DNA from: Deinococcus frigens DSM 12807
Lineage (GTDB): Bacteria; Deinococcota; Deinococci; Deinococcales; Deinococcaceae
Length of the DNA stretch: 64,000 nt
Assembly: GCF_000701425.1 (NCBI RefSeq)
Contig: NZ_JNIW01000012.1
Location: 1 to 64,000 of the forward strand
Direction of reading: 5' to 3'
The position numbers and the translations under genes are program-made. This document shows, piece by piece, positions 44,900 to 60,419 of this stretch (position 1 is the stretch's first letter; each line of letters opens with the position of its first letter). The notes beneath the pieces are model-generated. The model had not been told where the DNA came from, did not search any database, and saw only the letters and a program-made list of their open reading frames with translations.

Positions 44900-45358
44900 A
44901 TGAAAAATATTCTGATCCTGCCCGCCATGGCCCTCGCCCTCAGCTCCTGCTCCATGATGGCCGGGAACATGATGATGAAGCCCCATATGCTGTCCAAGCA
45001 GCCCGCCGGAATGGCCCTGGCGTCCAGCGGCACGGTCACGCCCAAGATGAGCGGCACCATGGTCATGACCACCGCCAAACTCATGGGTCTGGCCCCCAGC
45101 ACCTATTACGTGGCCCACTACCACCTGATGGGCACCAAGAGCGCCAACCCCTGCGCCAGCGGCGGCGACGCCATCCTGGCCAGCAAGATCGTGGGCCAGA
45201 CCGACGCCGCTGGCATGGTGACCCTCAGCGGCAGCGTGGACAAGACCGTCATCATGAACGCCAAGTACTTCAACGTCCACACCGCCACGGGTCCCGACGG
45301 CACCCCTGCGGACGCGGGCGTAAGCTGCACGTCCCTCGACGTCGCGATGATGAAGTAA
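44900..45358 (+). CDS. Small lipoprotein with Cu/Zn-superoxide-dismutase-like character
   Basis: A 152-residue exported protein with lipobox LSSC (Cys18), Met-rich after the signal. The central GLAPSTYYVAHYHLMGTKSANPCASGG and the late NAKYFNVHTATGPDG resemble the SodC/CHRD beta-barrel in layout, but the full set of copper and zinc histidines is not present, so dismutase activity is unlikely. The role is unknown. The ATG is fixed by CGGAGGT with a seven-base spacing. A 12-bp stem-loop follows. Confidence 0.65.
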   Translation: MKNILILPAMALALSSCSMMAGNMMMKPHMLSKQPAGMALASSGTVTPKMSGTMVMTTAKLMGLAPSTYYVAHYHLMGTKSANPCASGGDAILASKIVGQTDAAGMVTLSGSVDKTVIMNAKYFNVHTATGPDGTPADAGVSCTSLDVAMMK

Positions 45359-45379
45359 GCCCCACAGGTTTTGAGGGGA

Positions 45380-45412
45380 CCCCTGTCTGGCCCAGTGCCG
45401 GGCAGGGGTTCC
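45380..45412 (+). terminator. Terminator-like hairpin after the lipoprotein gene
   Basis: A 12-bp stem (45380-45391 with 45397-45408, including G-U pairs) with a five-base loop is followed only by TTCC, so it may be weak. Confidence 0.5.
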
Positions 45413-45553
45413 CTCTGTGCCAAGAGGTGCGTGGACTGACCGGATGGCCGGAGGGCGGTTCAGGTCTGGAAACGCTTACCCGGACCCTCTGGGCAGTGAG
45501 ACTGTCTGACGGCTCAACCTTGAGACCGCCCCCGGCCCGCTATCATGCCGCCC

Positions 45554-47071
<1,518 letters not shown>

Positions 47072-47119
47072 ATGACCACAGGATGAGGTCAGTTCAGGTC
47101 GCTTCAGCTAAAGTGCCCC

Positions 47120-47617
47120 ATGACTGATGGGCCGCGTGGCTGGGAAGAACGCATCGCTGCGCTGTGGGCTGAGCTGGACGCCACAGAGGAAGACGCGTTT
47201 GTGACCCGGATGGATGCGCTGGCCTCCGAACGCCCGGAACAGGACGCGGCGGCGCTCTTTGAGCGGGCCTGCGCTCAGGATTCCACCGGACACTCTGACC
47301 TGGCCGTACCGCTTTACCGGCAGGCACTTGCCAGTGGACGGCTGGGAATTCGCAGGCGACGGGCCACCATTCAACTGGCGAGTTCGCTCCGCAACATGGG
47401 CCAGAGTGCGGAGAGTGCGGCCCTTTTGACCGCTGAACAGGACGCAGACACAGACGAATTGGATGACGCTTTAAAAGCTTTTCTGGCACTTGCCCTGGCA
47501 GATGTGAGACGAGAACGGGAAGCATTGGCGCTGGCGCTTGCAGCGCTGGCCCCACATTTGCCGCGTTATCAGCGCTCGGTGGGCAACTATGCGCGTCTTC
47601 TGGTCGAAGAGGGCTAG
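47120..47617 (+). CDS. Tetratricopeptide-repeat protein
   Basis: A 165-residue alpha-helical protein. TPR-like helices are visible as DAAALFERACAQDSTGHSDLAVPLYRQALASG and RRATIQLASSLRNMGQSAESAALL, similar to the small Tetratrico_5-type proteins. It probably mediates protein contacts; the partner is unknown. TAAAGT five bases before the ATG marks a leaderless start. Confidence 0.78.
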   Translation: MTDGPRGWEERIAALWAELDATEEDAFVTRMDALASERPEQDAAALFERACAQDSTGHSDLAVPLYRQALASGRLGIRRRRATIQLASSLRNMGQSAESAALLTAEQDADTDELDDALKAFLALALADVRREREALALALAALAPHLPRYQRSVGNYARLLVEEG

Positions 47618-47650
47618 CGCTTATCTGCCATCCCAGCCGCTAAACTCCCC

Positions 47651-48457
47651 ATGTCCTCCTACTCGCCCGCCGAAGTCGCCGCCCAGTACGCCACCGAGCG
47701 CCACCTGCGAACCCGCATCCAGACGCACGAGCGCTACAGCGTGGGGCCGGGGCTGGAGGGAACGGTGGACCGCCTGCTGGCGTTGAGCGGCGACGAGGAT
47801 CTGCTGGACGTGGGGACCGGCCCCGGCGACTTTCCAGGGCGGCTGCGTGCGGGCGGACACCGGGGGCGTATCGTCGGCATGGACTTCTCGGCGGGCATGG
47901 TGGAGCGGGCCTCGGCAGAATATCCAGACGCCGAATTTCAGCAGGGGGACGCGGCGGCGCTGCCGTTCCCGGACGCCACTTTTGATGTCGTGACCGCCCG
48001 CCACATGCTGTACCACGTTTCCGACGTGGCGGCAGCGCTGGCTGAATTTAAGCGCGTGCTGAAACCCGGCGGGCGTTTCCTGGCCGTGACCAACGCCTCG
48101 GGTTACATGGCCGAACTGTGGGACGCGGTGGCGGAGGCGTTGCCCGGCGATCCTAGATTTGCAGACTTGCGCGGGAGTCGGCAATCGTTTGCCACAGCAT
48201 TCTCTGAAACGGGCGGCGTGGATCAAGTCAAACAGGCATTCGGTGATGTTGGCATCGAGTTTCTGGAAAGTGCCTTGGTCTTCTCGGAGCCTGAGCCGGC
48301 ATTGGCCTATCTGAACTCAATCCCTGTGATGCAGCAACTTTCCGACCTGGATAGGGAAGACGCTCTCTCTGCGCTGCTCCGCACGTTTAAAGCCCGAACG
48401 CAGGGCGGCGAGTGGCGCGTGTCCAAGCGGGTGGTCTTCATCTCGGCCCAGCGCTGA
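47651..48457 (+). CDS. Class I SAM-dependent methyltransferase
   Basis: A 268-residue methyltransferase. Motif I is LLDVGTGPGDFPGRL (about 51-65), then GMDFSAGMVERA, then a motif II-like AALPFPDATFDVVTARHMLYHVSD and KRVLKPGGRFLAV. The substrate is unknown; similar proteins act on ubiquinone-type, lipid or small-molecule acceptors. TAAACT four bases before the ATG supports the start. Confidence 0.88.
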   Translation: MSSYSPAEVAAQYATERHLRTRIQTHERYSVGPGLEGTVDRLLALSGDEDLLDVGTGPGDFPGRLRAGGHRGRIVGMDFSAGMVERASAEYPDAEFQQGDAAALPFPDATFDVVTARHMLYHVSDVAAALAEFKRVLKPGGRFLAVTNASGYMAELWDAVAEALPGDPRFADLRGSRQSFATAFSETGGVDQVKQAFGDVGIEFLESALVFSEPEPALAYLNSIPVMQQLSDLDREDALSALLRTFKARTQGGEWRVSKRVVFISAQR

Positions 48458-48514
48458 TCCACCACTCCTGCACCTGAAGGCCAGAACTGACCTCAACTGC
48501 CCACCATATAAATG

Positions 48515-48537
48515 CAAAACCCCGCGCCAGGCGGGGC
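48515..48537 (-). terminator. Terminator downstream of tRNA-Val
   Basis: On the minus strand GCCCCGC pairs with GCGGGGT around a short CTGGC loop and is followed by TTTTGC. Confidence 0.7.
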
Positions 48538-48545
48538 AATTCCTG

Positions 48546-48620
48546 TGGTGGGCGGTATAGGATTTGAACCTACGACCACTCGCTTGTAAGGCGAACGCTC
48601 TACCGCTGAGCTAACCGCCC
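48546..48620 (-). tRNA. tRNA-Val (anticodon UAC), CCA encoded
   Basis: On the minus strand the gene begins GGGCGGTTAGCTCAGCGGT and ends ACCGCCCACCA, with the acceptor stem GGGCGGT/ACCGCCC. The T loop GGTTCAAATCC and the D arm are normal. The anticodon loop CTTACAA gives anticodon UAC (48586-48588), reading valine GUA. CCA is genomically encoded at 48546-48548. Confidence 0.96.
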
Positions 48621-48632
48621 GCACGGGGGCCT

Positions 48633-48661
48633 ATGCTAATGGCCCGGGCGGGCAGGATCAA
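48633..48661 (-). promoter_or_regulatory. Promoter of tRNA-Val
   Basis: On the minus strand: -35 TTGATC (48656-48661), 17-bp spacer, -10 TAGCAT (48633-48638). It overlaps the 3' end of the esterase gene. Confidence 0.6.
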
Positions 48662-49589
48662 GGGGCAAAGTGCAACAGGAGTGGAGCTGGCCTGGCGGCT
48701 GCCGCAGTGCCGACCAGCCCACCCACTTCAGCCTGTGCGCCTCGATAAAGTCGGTCACCTGCTGCCGCGTGCCCCCCAGAAAGGTCAGCGGCTGGGCCAC
48801 CGCCGCGATGACGGTGATGTGGTTCAGGCCCGGCAACACTTTCAGTTCCGACGGCACGCCCGCCTTCTTCAGGGCCGCCTGCATGTTGACGCCGTTGTAG
48901 GGGTTCACCGTCGTGTCGTTGGCTGCCACCAGCAGCAGGTGGGGCGGCGCATCGGGGCGAACGTGGCGGTCCGGCATAATGTCGTCCGGGTTGCCTTCTG
49001 GCGGGAAGGCCACCTTGCTGGAAAACTGCCGGAAATCGTAACTGTACGGCCCGGCCACGCCGATCACGCCGCGCACCGCACTGATGGGTACCCCCGCCTC
49101 CCTGAGCCAGCGGGCGTTGTCCACCACTTCCACGGCATTGAAAGCGCCCGCCGAGTGGCCCATCACGAACAGGTTGTCGGGGTTGCCGCCGGAGCGCTGG
49201 GCACTGTCGCGCAGCACCTTGAGGGCAGCGGCGGCGTCCTGCACGTATTCCGGATACCGGTGTTCGGGAGCCAGGCGGTAGTTCATCACGCCGGTCACGT
49301 AGCCCGCGCGGGCCAGCGACACGCCCACGAATTTGTGGCCGTCCTTGTCTCCGCCCTGCCATGAGCCGCCGTGAATGAACAGCACCACGGGCGCGTTCTG
49401 TGCGTTCTCCGGGGCGTAGATGTCCATCGTGTTGCGCGGCGCGGGGCCGTAAGGCACGTTCTGGGAGACCTTGAGTCCACCTGTAAAGGTCACGACGTTC
49501 AGGGTGTTCTGGGGCGAGCAGGCGGCCAGGAGCAGGCCAAGTGCCACGGCGGCCAGGCCCCCGGCGCGGCGGAATTTGGGTGAAGACAT
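48636..49589 (-). CDS. Exported alpha/beta-hydrolase lipoprotein (HSL/carboxylesterase-like)
   Basis: A 317-residue protein with a lipobox AAC (Cys24) after a hydrophobic signal, so probably lipid-anchored. The esterase domain has the oxyanion motif HGGSW (about 73-77), the nucleophile elbow GHSAGA (about 144-149), a catalytic Asp in [12 protein letters not shown] and His in LPGLNHITV. It resembles HSL-type carboxylesterases; the substrate is unknown. Its C-terminal coding end overlaps the tRNA-Val promoter. Confidence 0.87.
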   Translation of the reverse strand: MSSPKFRRAGGLAAVALGLLLAACSPQNTLNVVTFTGGLKVSQNVPYGPAPRNTMDIYAPENAQNAPVVLFIHGGSWQGGDKDGHKFVGVSLARAGYVTGVMNYRLAPEHRYPEYVQDAAAALKVLRDSAQRSGGNPDNLFVMGHSAGAFNAVEVVDNARWLREAGVPISAVRGVIGVAGPYSYDFRQFSSKVAFPPEGNPDDIMPDRHVRPDAPPHLLLVAANDTTVNPYNGVNMQAALKKAGVPSELKVLPGLNHITVIAAVAQPLTFLGGTRQQVTDFIEAHRLKWVGWSALRQPPGQLHSCCTLPLDPARPGH

Positions 49590-49745
49590 GGGAGAGAGGC
49601 TAGTCCGGCGCTCCCGCCGCCTGTGCCGCGCAGCGCACAGTTGACCCCGAGGGCCGCTTTAAGTTGCGTTGAGACTCTGGTCTTGGGCGGCGTGGGGTCC
49701 GAAGCCCCACAGACCCGCCCCCCTGCCTGCGCTAGCCTGCCGCGA

Positions 49746-51248
49746 ATGTCCGCTCCTCCTACCCATAAGATGACCGACGTGCTGGTGGTGGGCGGCGGTC
49801 CCGCTGGCCTGGCGCTGGCCGCCGAACTGGCCCGGCGGGGGCTGAGCGTGCGGGTGGTGGCTCCGCACCCGCCGCAACCCTTTGCCCCCACCTACGGCGC
49901 GTGGCTGGACGAATTGCCCGCCTGGGCGCAGGTCTGCACGGCGCAAGTCTGGAGCGACGTCCGGGTGTATACCGGCCCCCAGCCCACGCCCCTGATGCGC
50001 CCCTATGCGCTGCTGGACAATGCCCGGCTGCTGGCGGCGCTGCTGGAACGGGCCGGGGACACGCTGAGATGGACTCGGGGCAAAGTAACAGGGGCCGAAC
50101 TGCGCGGCGCGCTCTGGCACGTCCGGGGTGAGGCTGGCGAGGACTGGACGGCCCGGCTGGTGGTGGACGCCTCCGGGCACGGCGGCCTGCTGCTCCCCAC
50201 TCCATTCGAGGGCGGCGCGGCGTTGCAGACCGCCTACGGCATCGTGGCCCATTTCAAGCGGCCTCCCAGCGCTCCCGGCGCGATGGTGTGGATGGACTAC
50301 CGCGCCGCGCATCCGAACCCGGCAGCCGTCCGCGCCGAGCCGACGTTCCTGTATGCCATGCACCTGGGCGGGGACCGTTATTTCGTGCAGGAAACCAGTC
50401 TGATTGCCCGCCCCGCGCCCAGCCAGGAGGTTCTGAAGGCCCGCCTGCATGCCCGCCTGGAGGCACTCGGCACACCTCCGCACGGGACCAAATCCGACGA
50501 ATGGGTGGCTTTTCCCATGAACGCGCCTGCGCCGACGCCCGGCCCGGTTCTGGCCTTCGGGGCGGCGGCGGGGCTGGTCCACCCCATCAGCGGCTTTCAG
50601 GTGGCGGGCGCGCTGAACGACGCCCCGTGCGTGGCGCAGGCGGTGGCATCGGCATTTGAGCGTGGTCAGGACGCCGCCGCCGCCGGCTGGGCCGCGCTGT
50701 GGCCCCCCGAACGCCGCGCCGCCCGCCAGGTGCATCTGCTGGACCTGGGGGCGCTGCTGGAGTTGCCTGGAGACCGTCTGGGTGACTTCTTCGCCGCCTT
50801 CTTCCGGCTGCCCGCCGCCCAGTGGCACGCCTTTCTCGCGCCGCACACCGGCGTCCGGGAACTGGCCCGCAGCATGCTCCGGGTCTTCGCCCACGCGCCC
50901 AACGCTGTCCGGGTGCCGCTGGTCCGCGCCGCGCTGGCCCACCCCGCCGTCAGCCTGCGCGCCCTGCGGGAAGCGGCCTGCGGCACGGCTGCTCACCTAA
51001 AGGAACGTTCCGCCTCCTCCCATCCGGCCCCGGCTGCCGCCCGCCACCCTGGGGGCATGACGAAATCCGATGCGACCGGGCGAGAAGCCAACAGCGGTGA
51101 TGTGGACCAGCAGGAAGTGATCGAGGAGGGCATGCAGGGCGCGGTCGGCAACGTGAACGCCGACGGCCTGGCCCCGGACGTGGACCGCGAGGAAAAGCTG
51201 GAGGAACTGCGCGAGAACATGGCGGAAGTCAGCGGCCAGCCGCAGTAA
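49746..51248 (+). CDS. Lycopene beta-cyclase (CrtL/CrtLm type) with C-terminal extension
   Basis: A 500-residue flavoprotein that cyclises lycopene in the carotenoid pathway. The dinucleotide-binding motif is [21 protein letters not shown] (about 12-32), with the cyclase-type [13 protein letters not shown] and VWMDYRAAH and a late [16 protein letters not shown]. The catalytic domain seems to end near residue 425. The last 63 residues (from 51057) form an acidic segment that looks like a separate small protein joined because no stop intervenes. TAGCCT seven bases before ATG 49746 fixes the start. Confidence 0.85.
   Translation: MSAPPTHKMTDVLVVGGGPAGLALAAELARRGLSVRVVAPHPPQPFAPTYGAWLDELPAWAQVCTAQVWSDVRVYTGPQPTPLMRPYALLDNARLLAALLERAGDTLRWTRGKVTGAELRGALWHVRGEAGEDWTARLVVDASGHGGLLLPTPFEGGAALQTAYGIVAHFKRPPSAPGAMVWMDYRAAHPNPAAVRAEPTFLYAMHLGGDRYFVQETSLIARPAPSQEVLKARLHARLEALGTPPHGTKSDEWVAFPMNAPAPTPGPVLAFGAAAGLVHPISGFQVAGALNDAPCVAQAVASAFERGQDAAAAGWAALWPPERRAARQVHLLDLGALLELPGDRLGDFFAAFFRLPAAQWHAFLAPHTGVRELARSMLRVFAHAPNAVRVPLVRAALAHPAVSLRALREAACGTAAHLKERSASSHPAPAAARHPGGMTKSDATGREANSGDVDQQEVIEEGMQGAVGNVNADGLAPDVDREEKLEELRENMAEVSGQPQ
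51057..51248 (+). CDS. Possible separate 63-residue acidic protein inside the 3' end of the cyclase frame
   Basis: It begins [18 protein letters not shown] and ends [23 protein letters not shown] six bases before this ATG resembles the leaderless box (consensus TANNNT) with one mismatch. It is in the same frame as the cyclase, so it is either an in-frame fusion or an internal start. No homologue can be named. Confidence 0.35.
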   Translation: MTKSDATGREANSGDVDQQEVIEEGMQGAVGNVNADGLAPDVDREEKLEELRENMAEVSGQPQ

Positions 51249-51327
51249 ATCCTCTCTTCAAAGCAGACGAGCTTGGTGGGCTGAAGGTGTGGGGCGGCCA
51301 CGGACCCCGGACGCCTATACTCCTTCC

Positions 51328-51993
51328 ATGTCCCTCCTCGACATGATCGGCCCGGTGATGATCGGCCCCAGCAGCAGCCACACGGCGGGGGCCTGCCGCC
51401 TGGGTCTGGTGGCCCACCATTTGCTGGGCGCGGCTCCCCGGCGGGCCAGGATCGGCCTGCATGCCTCGTTTGCCAAGACCGGGCGCGGCCACGGCACGCA
51501 TCTGGCGCTGGTGGCCGGGCTGCTGGGATTTGCGCCCGACGATTCCCGCCTGCCCCAAGCCTTCGAGGAAGCCAAGGCGGCGGGCTTCGAGTACGAATTC
51601 AGAGATGTGGACCTGGGCGACGTTCACCCCAATACCGCGCACATCGAGCTGTACGGCGAGGAGGAGAAGGTCATGGTGCAGGGGAGCAGCACCGGCGGCG
51701 GCGTCATCGTGGTCACGGCAGTGCAGGGGCTGGGCGTCAATTTTGGCGCGTCCAGTCCCACCGCCCTGCTGCGCTATGCCGACGCGGTGGGCATGATCGC
51801 CCGCATCGCCAGCACCATTGCCGCCGACGGCGTGAACATCGCTGCCCTGACCTGTACCCGGCAGACGCGCGGCGGACAGGCGCTGCTGGCGATAGAACTG
51901 GACGCGCCCCTCAGCCCGCAGGCACTGGCCTTTCTGGACCACTGGCCGGATACCAACTGGGTGCGGTTGCTGCCGAAACTGATGGACGGCTGA
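51328..51993 (+). CDS. sdaAB: L-serine dehydratase, iron-sulfur-dependent, beta subunit
   Basis: A 221-residue subunit of the two-subunit L-serine dehydratase (serine to pyruvate and ammonia). The opening [26 protein letters not shown] is the family signature; a C-terminal ACT domain starts near [21 protein letters not shown] and likely senses serine. The alpha subunit is at 58592, beyond the hut genes, rather than adjacent. TATACT six bases before the ATG sets the start. Confidence 0.93.
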   Translation: MSLLDMIGPVMIGPSSSHTAGACRLGLVAHHLLGAAPRRARIGLHASFAKTGRGHGTHLALVAGLLGFAPDDSRLPQAFEEAKAAGFEYEFRDVDLGDVHPNTAHIELYGEEEKVMVQGSSTGGGVIVVTAVQGLGVNFGASSPTALLRYADAVGMIARIASTIAADGVNIAALTCTRQTRGGQALLAIELDAPLSPQALAFLDHWPDTNWVRLLPKLMDG

Positions 51994-52004
51994 GGTGCGG
52001 AGCG

Positions 52005-52052
52005 CGTCTGAGGGTTTTAAAGTTTGAGGGTTCCAGAGTCTGAAGGTCAACC
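52005..52052 (+). repeat. Octamer-periodic intergenic repeat, copy 7
   Basis: Six units in strict 8-bp phase: CGTCTGAG, GGTTTTAA, AGTTTGAG, GGTTCCAG, AGTCTGAA and GGTCAACC. The junction AGTCTGAAGGTCAA is identical to one in the copy at 42159. It lies between the convergent sdaAB and iclR-type genes. Confidence 0.6.
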
Positions 52053-52070
52053 TGGGAAAGCTGGGGAAAC

Positions 52071-52814
52071 TCATCCCCTGCCCCGGTAGCCCAGCGTCCA
52101 GCCCACCTCCGCCGCCGCGCCGTGCAGGGCGCGCAACAGGCTTTCAGAGGCCGCCATCCGCACGGTGGGCAGGCTGAGGCCCAGCGCCGCCAGAACCACG
52201 CCGCCCTCGCCGCGCACCGGTACGGCCAGCCCGCTGGTTCCTAGCGCCCACTCGTCCCGGCTGAGTGCATGGCCCTGCGTGCGGATGGCCCAGCTTTCGG
52301 TGTCCCAGGCAGCGGGTGTGATCTGCGTGTGGGCTGTGAAAGTCGGCGCGGGATGCGGAAGTGGCCGCCCGGCCAGCGCCATCAATAGCTTTCCGCTGGC
52401 CGTGGCGTGCGCGGGCAATTCAAAGTCCAGTTCCCCAGCCACGGGCGGCCCATCCCGCCCCTGCACGCTGCGGGCCACGCACAACACCTGCCCGCCATGC
52501 AGCACGCATAAAAAGGCCAGCAGGTGCGTCCCGCGCGCCAGCCGCTCCATCGCGTCGTGGGCGGGGGCGTACCACGGCAGGCTGCCGTACAGGGCGCTGC
52601 TCAGTTTCAGCAGCCGCCACCCCAGTCGGTAGCGGCCCCGCCCCACCCGCACCAGCAGCCCCGACCCCGCCAGCGTCAGCAGTTGCTCATGTACCGTGGA
52701 CGTGGGTTGCCCCAGGTGCCGGGCCAGCTCAGACAGGGTCCATTCGCTGCGGTCTGCATCGAACAGCTCCAGCACGCGGACGGCGGCCTCGACGGTGGCG
52801 TGGGTGCGGGGCAT
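52071..52814 (-). CDS. IclR-family transcriptional regulator, probable hut/sda regulator
   Basis: A 247-residue regulator with an N-terminal winged helix-turn-helix (EWTLSELARHLGQPTSTVHEQL, about 24-45) and a C-terminal effector-binding IclR domain (about 75-247, with ATASGKLLMAL and GTSGLAVPVRGEGG). It is divergent from hutU across 227 bp that contain a palindrome, and it sits between sdaAB and the hut operon. That position suggests it controls histidine use, and perhaps serine use; the ligand is inferred, not shown. Confidence 0.9.
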   Translation of the reverse strand: MPRTHATVEAAVRVLELFDADRSEWTLSELARHLGQPTSTVHEQLLTLAGSGLLVRVGRGRYRLGWRLLKLSSALYGSLPWYAPAHDAMERLARGTHLLAFLCVLHGGQVLCVARSVQGRDGPPVAGELDFELPAHATASGKLLMALAGRPLPHPAPTFTAHTQITPAAWDTESWAIRTQGHALSRDEWALGTSGLAVPVRGEGGVVLAALGLSLPTVRMAASESLLRALHGAAAEVGWTLGYRGRG

Positions 52815-52981
52815 TCAGAGGGTGCGAGTGGTGGCGCGTGGGCCGGGGTTGTTGACCCCCCGTCCTCTGTAGGTAGGGGGCTTTGTCGTGCAATTAGGGG
52901 AGGGGGCCACCGGGCAGGCCGTTACCCGCGCAAGTCCTTCCCGCCACTTCCGCATGCCACAGATTACTCCAGATGAATCTC

Positions 52982-53000
52982 TTTCCGGTATACCCGGAAA
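52982..53000. promoter_or_regulatory. Palindromic candidate operator upstream of hutU
   Basis: TTTCCGG-TATAC-CCGGAAA is a perfect inverted repeat with a five-base centre, 41 bp before the hutU start and in the region shared with the divergent iclR-type gene. The half-site and spacing resemble IclR-family operators. Confidence 0.6.
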
Positions 53001-53041
53001 ATCATGGCTCCTTCCCCCTGAAAGAGGCGAACCATAGACCT

Positions 53042-54733
<1,692 letters not shown>

Positions 54734-54750
54734 TGGAGGAAGTGCTGTCT

Positions 54751-54833
54751 TCGGTGGGGGCCTGCCAGGTGGCCCCCTCATCCCGCTGCTGCGCCGCTCC
54801 ACAGGTCACCGACAAGGGGAGAGGGGTCAAAAA
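54751..54833 (-). repeat. GC-rich dispersed intergenic repeat, copy B
   Basis: On the minus strand this resembles 37963-38047: CCCCTCTCCCCTTG, GGTGACC, a GCGGCGCAGCAGC spacer, GAGGGGGCCACC and GGCAGGCC. It fills most of the gap between hutU and hutG. Confidence 0.5.
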
Positions 54834-54887
54834 CATCAGCCCCTCAGCCCCTCTGACCCTCAGAACTCAGCCTCGCCAGAGGCGTAC

Positions 54888-55782
<895 letters not shown>

Positions 55783-55790
<8 letters not shown>

Positions 55791-56978
55791 GACGCTCTTG
55801 ACCGGCATTTCCGAGCTTGTCACTCCGGCCCCGGGTCCCCAGCGCGGCGCGGCCATGTGCGAATTGACGGTGATTAAAAACGCCGCCCTGCTCGTCCGTG
55901 ACGGCATGATCGCCTGGGTTGGATCTGAGCAGGAGGCTTCCTCGGCAGCCAAAAGAGACGATCTGGGCGGCGTCGCTGTCGTCCCCGGTCTGATTGACCC
56001 CCACAGCCACGCGGTCTGGGCCGGGGACCGGCTGACCGATTTCGAGGCGCGGGTGGCGGGGGTTCCCTACGAAACCATCCTGGCCGGGGGCGGCGGCATC
56101 CGCTCCAGCATCCGGGCGACGGCGGCGGCGACGGTGGAGCAACTGGTGGCGCTGGCCCGTCCGCGCCTGGGTGCCCTGCAGCAGTCCGGCGCGACAACAA
56201 TGGAGGTCAAGAGTGGGTACGGCCTGGACTCCGACGCCGAGCTGCGGATGCTGCGGGCCATTCGAGTGTTAAGCCGTGAATTTGAGTTGTCGCCCACGCT
56301 GCTGATTCATGTTCCACCGCTAGAGGGACGCGACGACTATGTGCGCGCCGTCTGCCAAACGCTGATTCCCGAAACCGCCGCCGACAAGCTCGCCACCGCC
56401 GTGGACGTGTTCTGCGAGGCGGAGGCGTTTACCGTGGAGGAGACCCGGCGAATCTTTGTCGCGGCGCAGGCTCATGGCCTGAGGCTCAAACTCCATGCCG
56501 ATCAATTCCACGCCATTGGCGGCACGGAGCTGGCCTGCCAGATGGGAGCGCTGAGCGTGGACCATCTGGAGGCCAGTGGCCCGGCGCAGATCGCGGCGCT
56601 GGCTGCGTCTGGCACGGTGGCAACGGTGCTGTCCGGTGTGACCTTACACCTGGGATTGCCTGCCGCTCCGGGCCGGGCACTGATTGATGCGGGCGCGGTG
56701 GTGGCCGTGGGAACGGACCTGAATCCGGGTAGCTCGCCGCTGTACAGCGTGCAGATGGCCCTGGCCCTGGCCGTGCGCCTGAACGGCCTGACTCCCGCCG
56801 AGGCGCTGAGCGCCGCCACCGTCAACGCCGCCGCCGCGCTGGGGCTGGCTGACCGTGGCTCTCTGAGCGCCGGAATGCGCGCCGATTTCCTGGCCCTGCA
56901 CGGCCCGGACTGGCGTGAATTGCCCTATGCCCTGGGCGCGAATCCGGTGCGGGACGTGTTTACAGGAGGCGTGAAACT

Positions 56979-56982
<4 letters not shown>
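55783..56982 (+). CDS. hutI: Imidazolonepropionase
   Basis: A 399-residue amidohydrolase, third step of the pathway (imidazolonepropionate to formiminoglutamate). The metal-binding [12 protein letters not shown] (about 70-81), the [10 protein letters not shown] motif, VDHLEAS and [10 protein letters not shown] are all present. It overlaps hutG by eight bases and hutH by four (ATGA), so the operon is tightly coupled. Confidence 0.95.
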
Positions 56983-58478
<1,496 letters not shown>

Positions 58479-58591
58479 GCGTCCGGCCCGTATGGACGCC
58501 GCTTCAGGTAACCCGTCTAGGGGACTCAGGGTGGCGCGTTAGCATGGGGGTCTAGATCCCTGTTTCTCGCCGTATCTGGAGGGCCTCAACC

Positions 58592-59482
58592 ATGACCACC
58601 CTTGAAGAGCTGATGAACGCCCCCGCGCCTGTTTCGGCCTGGGTGCTGGAACGCGATTGCCAGGAAACCGGGCTGGACCCCCAGGACATCCGCGACGAGA
58701 TGGCCCGCCGCATCCGCGAGATGCGCAGCAGCATCGAGCGCGGCCTGAACAGCGACGCCAAGAGCATCACCGGCATGGTGGGCTGGAACGCCAAGGGCCT
58801 GTGGGACGCGCCCGACGCCCTGAATGCTCCGCTGATTCGCCGCGTGCAGGCGTACGCGATGGCCGTCAATGAGGAAAACGCCCGCATGGGCCGCATCGTC
58901 GCCGCGCCCACGGCGGGCAGCGCGGGGACCATCCCCGGCGCGCTGCTGGGCGTGGCCGATCACCTGGGCATCGGTGATGACCAACTGGTAGCCCCTATGA
59001 TCCTGGCCGCTGGCGTGGGCAAGGCCATCAGCAAACGCATGTTCATCTCCGGCGCGGCGGGCGGGTGCCAGGCCGAAATCGGATCGAGCGCTGCGATGGC
59101 CGCCGCCGCCGTCGTGGAACTGCTGGGGGGCACGCCCCGCGCCGCCGTGCAGGCCGCCAGCATGGCTTTAATGAATACCATCGGTCTGGTCTGCGATCCG
59201 GTGGGCGGTTACGTGGAGGTGCCGTGCGTGAGCCGCAACGCCTTTTACGCGGTCCACGCCGTCAGCGCGGCGCAACTGGCGCTGGCGCAACTGGAATCCT
59301 TTATTCCCCCCGACGAGGTGCTGGGCGCGATGGCCGCCGTGGGCCGCATGATGCCCGCCGAGCTGCGTGAAACGGCAGAGGGGGGACTGGCGCAGACGCC
59401 GACTGGCCTGGCCGTGACAGCACGCATGGAAGGGAAAAGAGAGGAAGGCGAGACCGGAATGGTTGAATTGCCGATGGCCTGA
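58592..59482 (+). CDS. sdaAA: L-serine dehydratase, iron-sulfur-dependent, alpha subunit
   Basis: A 296-residue subunit that binds the [4Fe-4S] cluster through Cys in [16 protein letters not shown] and [19 protein letters not shown] and the [12 protein letters not shown] region are typical. It pairs with the beta subunit at 51328. CTGGAGGG lies about ten bases before the ATG. It has its own likely promoter (TAGCAT about 47 bp upstream), separate from the hut operon. Confidence 0.95.
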   Translation: MTTLEELMNAPAPVSAWVLERDCQETGLDPQDIRDEMARRIREMRSSIERGLNSDAKSITGMVGWNAKGLWDAPDALNAPLIRRVQAYAMAVNEENARMGRIVAAPTAGSAGTIPGALLGVADHLGIGDDQLVAPMILAAGVGKAISKRMFISGAAGGCQAEIGSSAAMAAAAVVELLGGTPRAAVQAASMALMNTIGLVCDPVGGYVEVPCVSRNAFYAVHAVSAAQLALAQLESFIPPDEVLGAMAAVGRMMPAELRETAEGGLAQTPTGLAVTARMEGKREEGETGMVELPMA

Positions 59483-59846
59483 AGAAAATCCCTCACCCAA
59501 CCCTCTCTACTATGGACAGGGCTTTCCTCTTTTCTAACCCCCGCAGGCTGATCCGTACATGCTCCTCATACGGACTCCGATTGAAGGTGTTGGAAATACC
59601 TGGAAATCCGAGGACAGCGAGAAGGAGAACAACGGGTTCCGGGCGTGGAGTGAATGAATCGGCGCTGTCCCGGTTCATGCACGAAACAAACGGAATCTGT
59701 ATCACTGGCCCCTACCTGGGCATGCAGCGGGTGTGCGAAGCTGCCCACATACTCCCGCTTGTCCGGCCTCGCGCGCTCGGAGCGCAGATATTCGGTTCCG
59801 GTCACGGTCCTCTCTGGATGAGCGGAGGGCGGCGTCCGTCATGAAG
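59483..59846. other. Intergenic region with decayed sequence
   Basis: Apart from a short Uma2-type remnant (59704-59805) this stretch has no supported gene. It includes CCCTCACCCAACCCTCTC, similar to the GC-rich dispersed repeat, and a low-GC pocket around 59520-59600. Confidence 0.45.
59704..59805 (-). pseudogene. Remnant of a Uma2-family (DUF820) endonuclease gene
   Basis: A short frame starting at 59805 reads MTGTEYLRSERARPDKREYV and then GSFAHPLHAQVGAS, close to the N-terminal signature of Uma2-type nucleases (EYL..E....RHEYV.G....M.GAS). Homology ends after about 34 codons, so only a fragment is left. Confidence 0.6.
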
Positions 59847-60419
59847 TTATTTCAATGCGGCGCTGGGGCTTCGGCGGCGCAGGGTCCGTCCGGCCCAGGC
59901 GCTGAGGAAACCGACGAACGCAGCTCCTGCGGCAAAGTTCAGCCTCGTGGCATCCAGAGTAAAGACCGCGAAATCTATTGTCTGGTCAGTAGCGACGTTC
60001 GTTCCCGGCTCTGTCCAGACGCCTTCACTGTGTACGCTCAGGCCGATCAACCACAACAGGACCGGTAGCAGGGCCAGAGCAACGGCCACCCGGCCCGGCG
60101 GGACTCCACGCCAGCCCAGGAACAGCCCGGTCAGCAGGATCAAGCCCAGAAACAGCAGATCGAATGTGACCGGATTCACGCTGGACCACGCCCCAAGAAG
60201 GTTGGCGTCCATGTGCCAGGCGAAGCGGGACACCAGCACCAGGCCCGTCATCCACAGCGCCGCCAGGACAAGGGCCGCGCTCAGAGAGGCCAGCGTGTCG
60301 GTCAGGAGTTTGCGCCGCTTGCCCTGAAGGACCACATGTTGAGTTTCCCGCGCCCACTGAACGTCTTTCACGCTTGCGGCTTCGTTTTCCATGCCTAGCC
60401 TCCATTCTTCGGGGATCAT
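59847..60419 (-). CDS. Membrane protein of a PadR operon, second of two related proteins
   Basis: A 190-residue protein with a cytoplasmic N-terminal segment (about 1-35: MIPEEWRLGMENEAASVKDV and on) and about four transmembrane helices. The N terminus closely parallels that of the upstream protein (MTPDDWRRGMENEAASVEDG), but the membrane parts differ. The ATG overlaps the upstream stop (ATGA), so they are co-expressed under PadR. The function is unknown. Confidence 0.7.
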   Translation of the reverse strand: MIPEEWRLGMENEAASVKDVQWARETQHVVLQGKRRKLLTDTLASLSAALVLAALWMTGLVLVSRFAWHMDANLLGAWSSVNPVTFDLLFLGLILLTGLFLGWRGVPPGRVAVALALLPVLLWLIGLSVHSEGVWTEPGTNVATDQTIDFAVFTLDATRLNFAAGAAFVGFLSAWAGRTLRRRSPSAALK

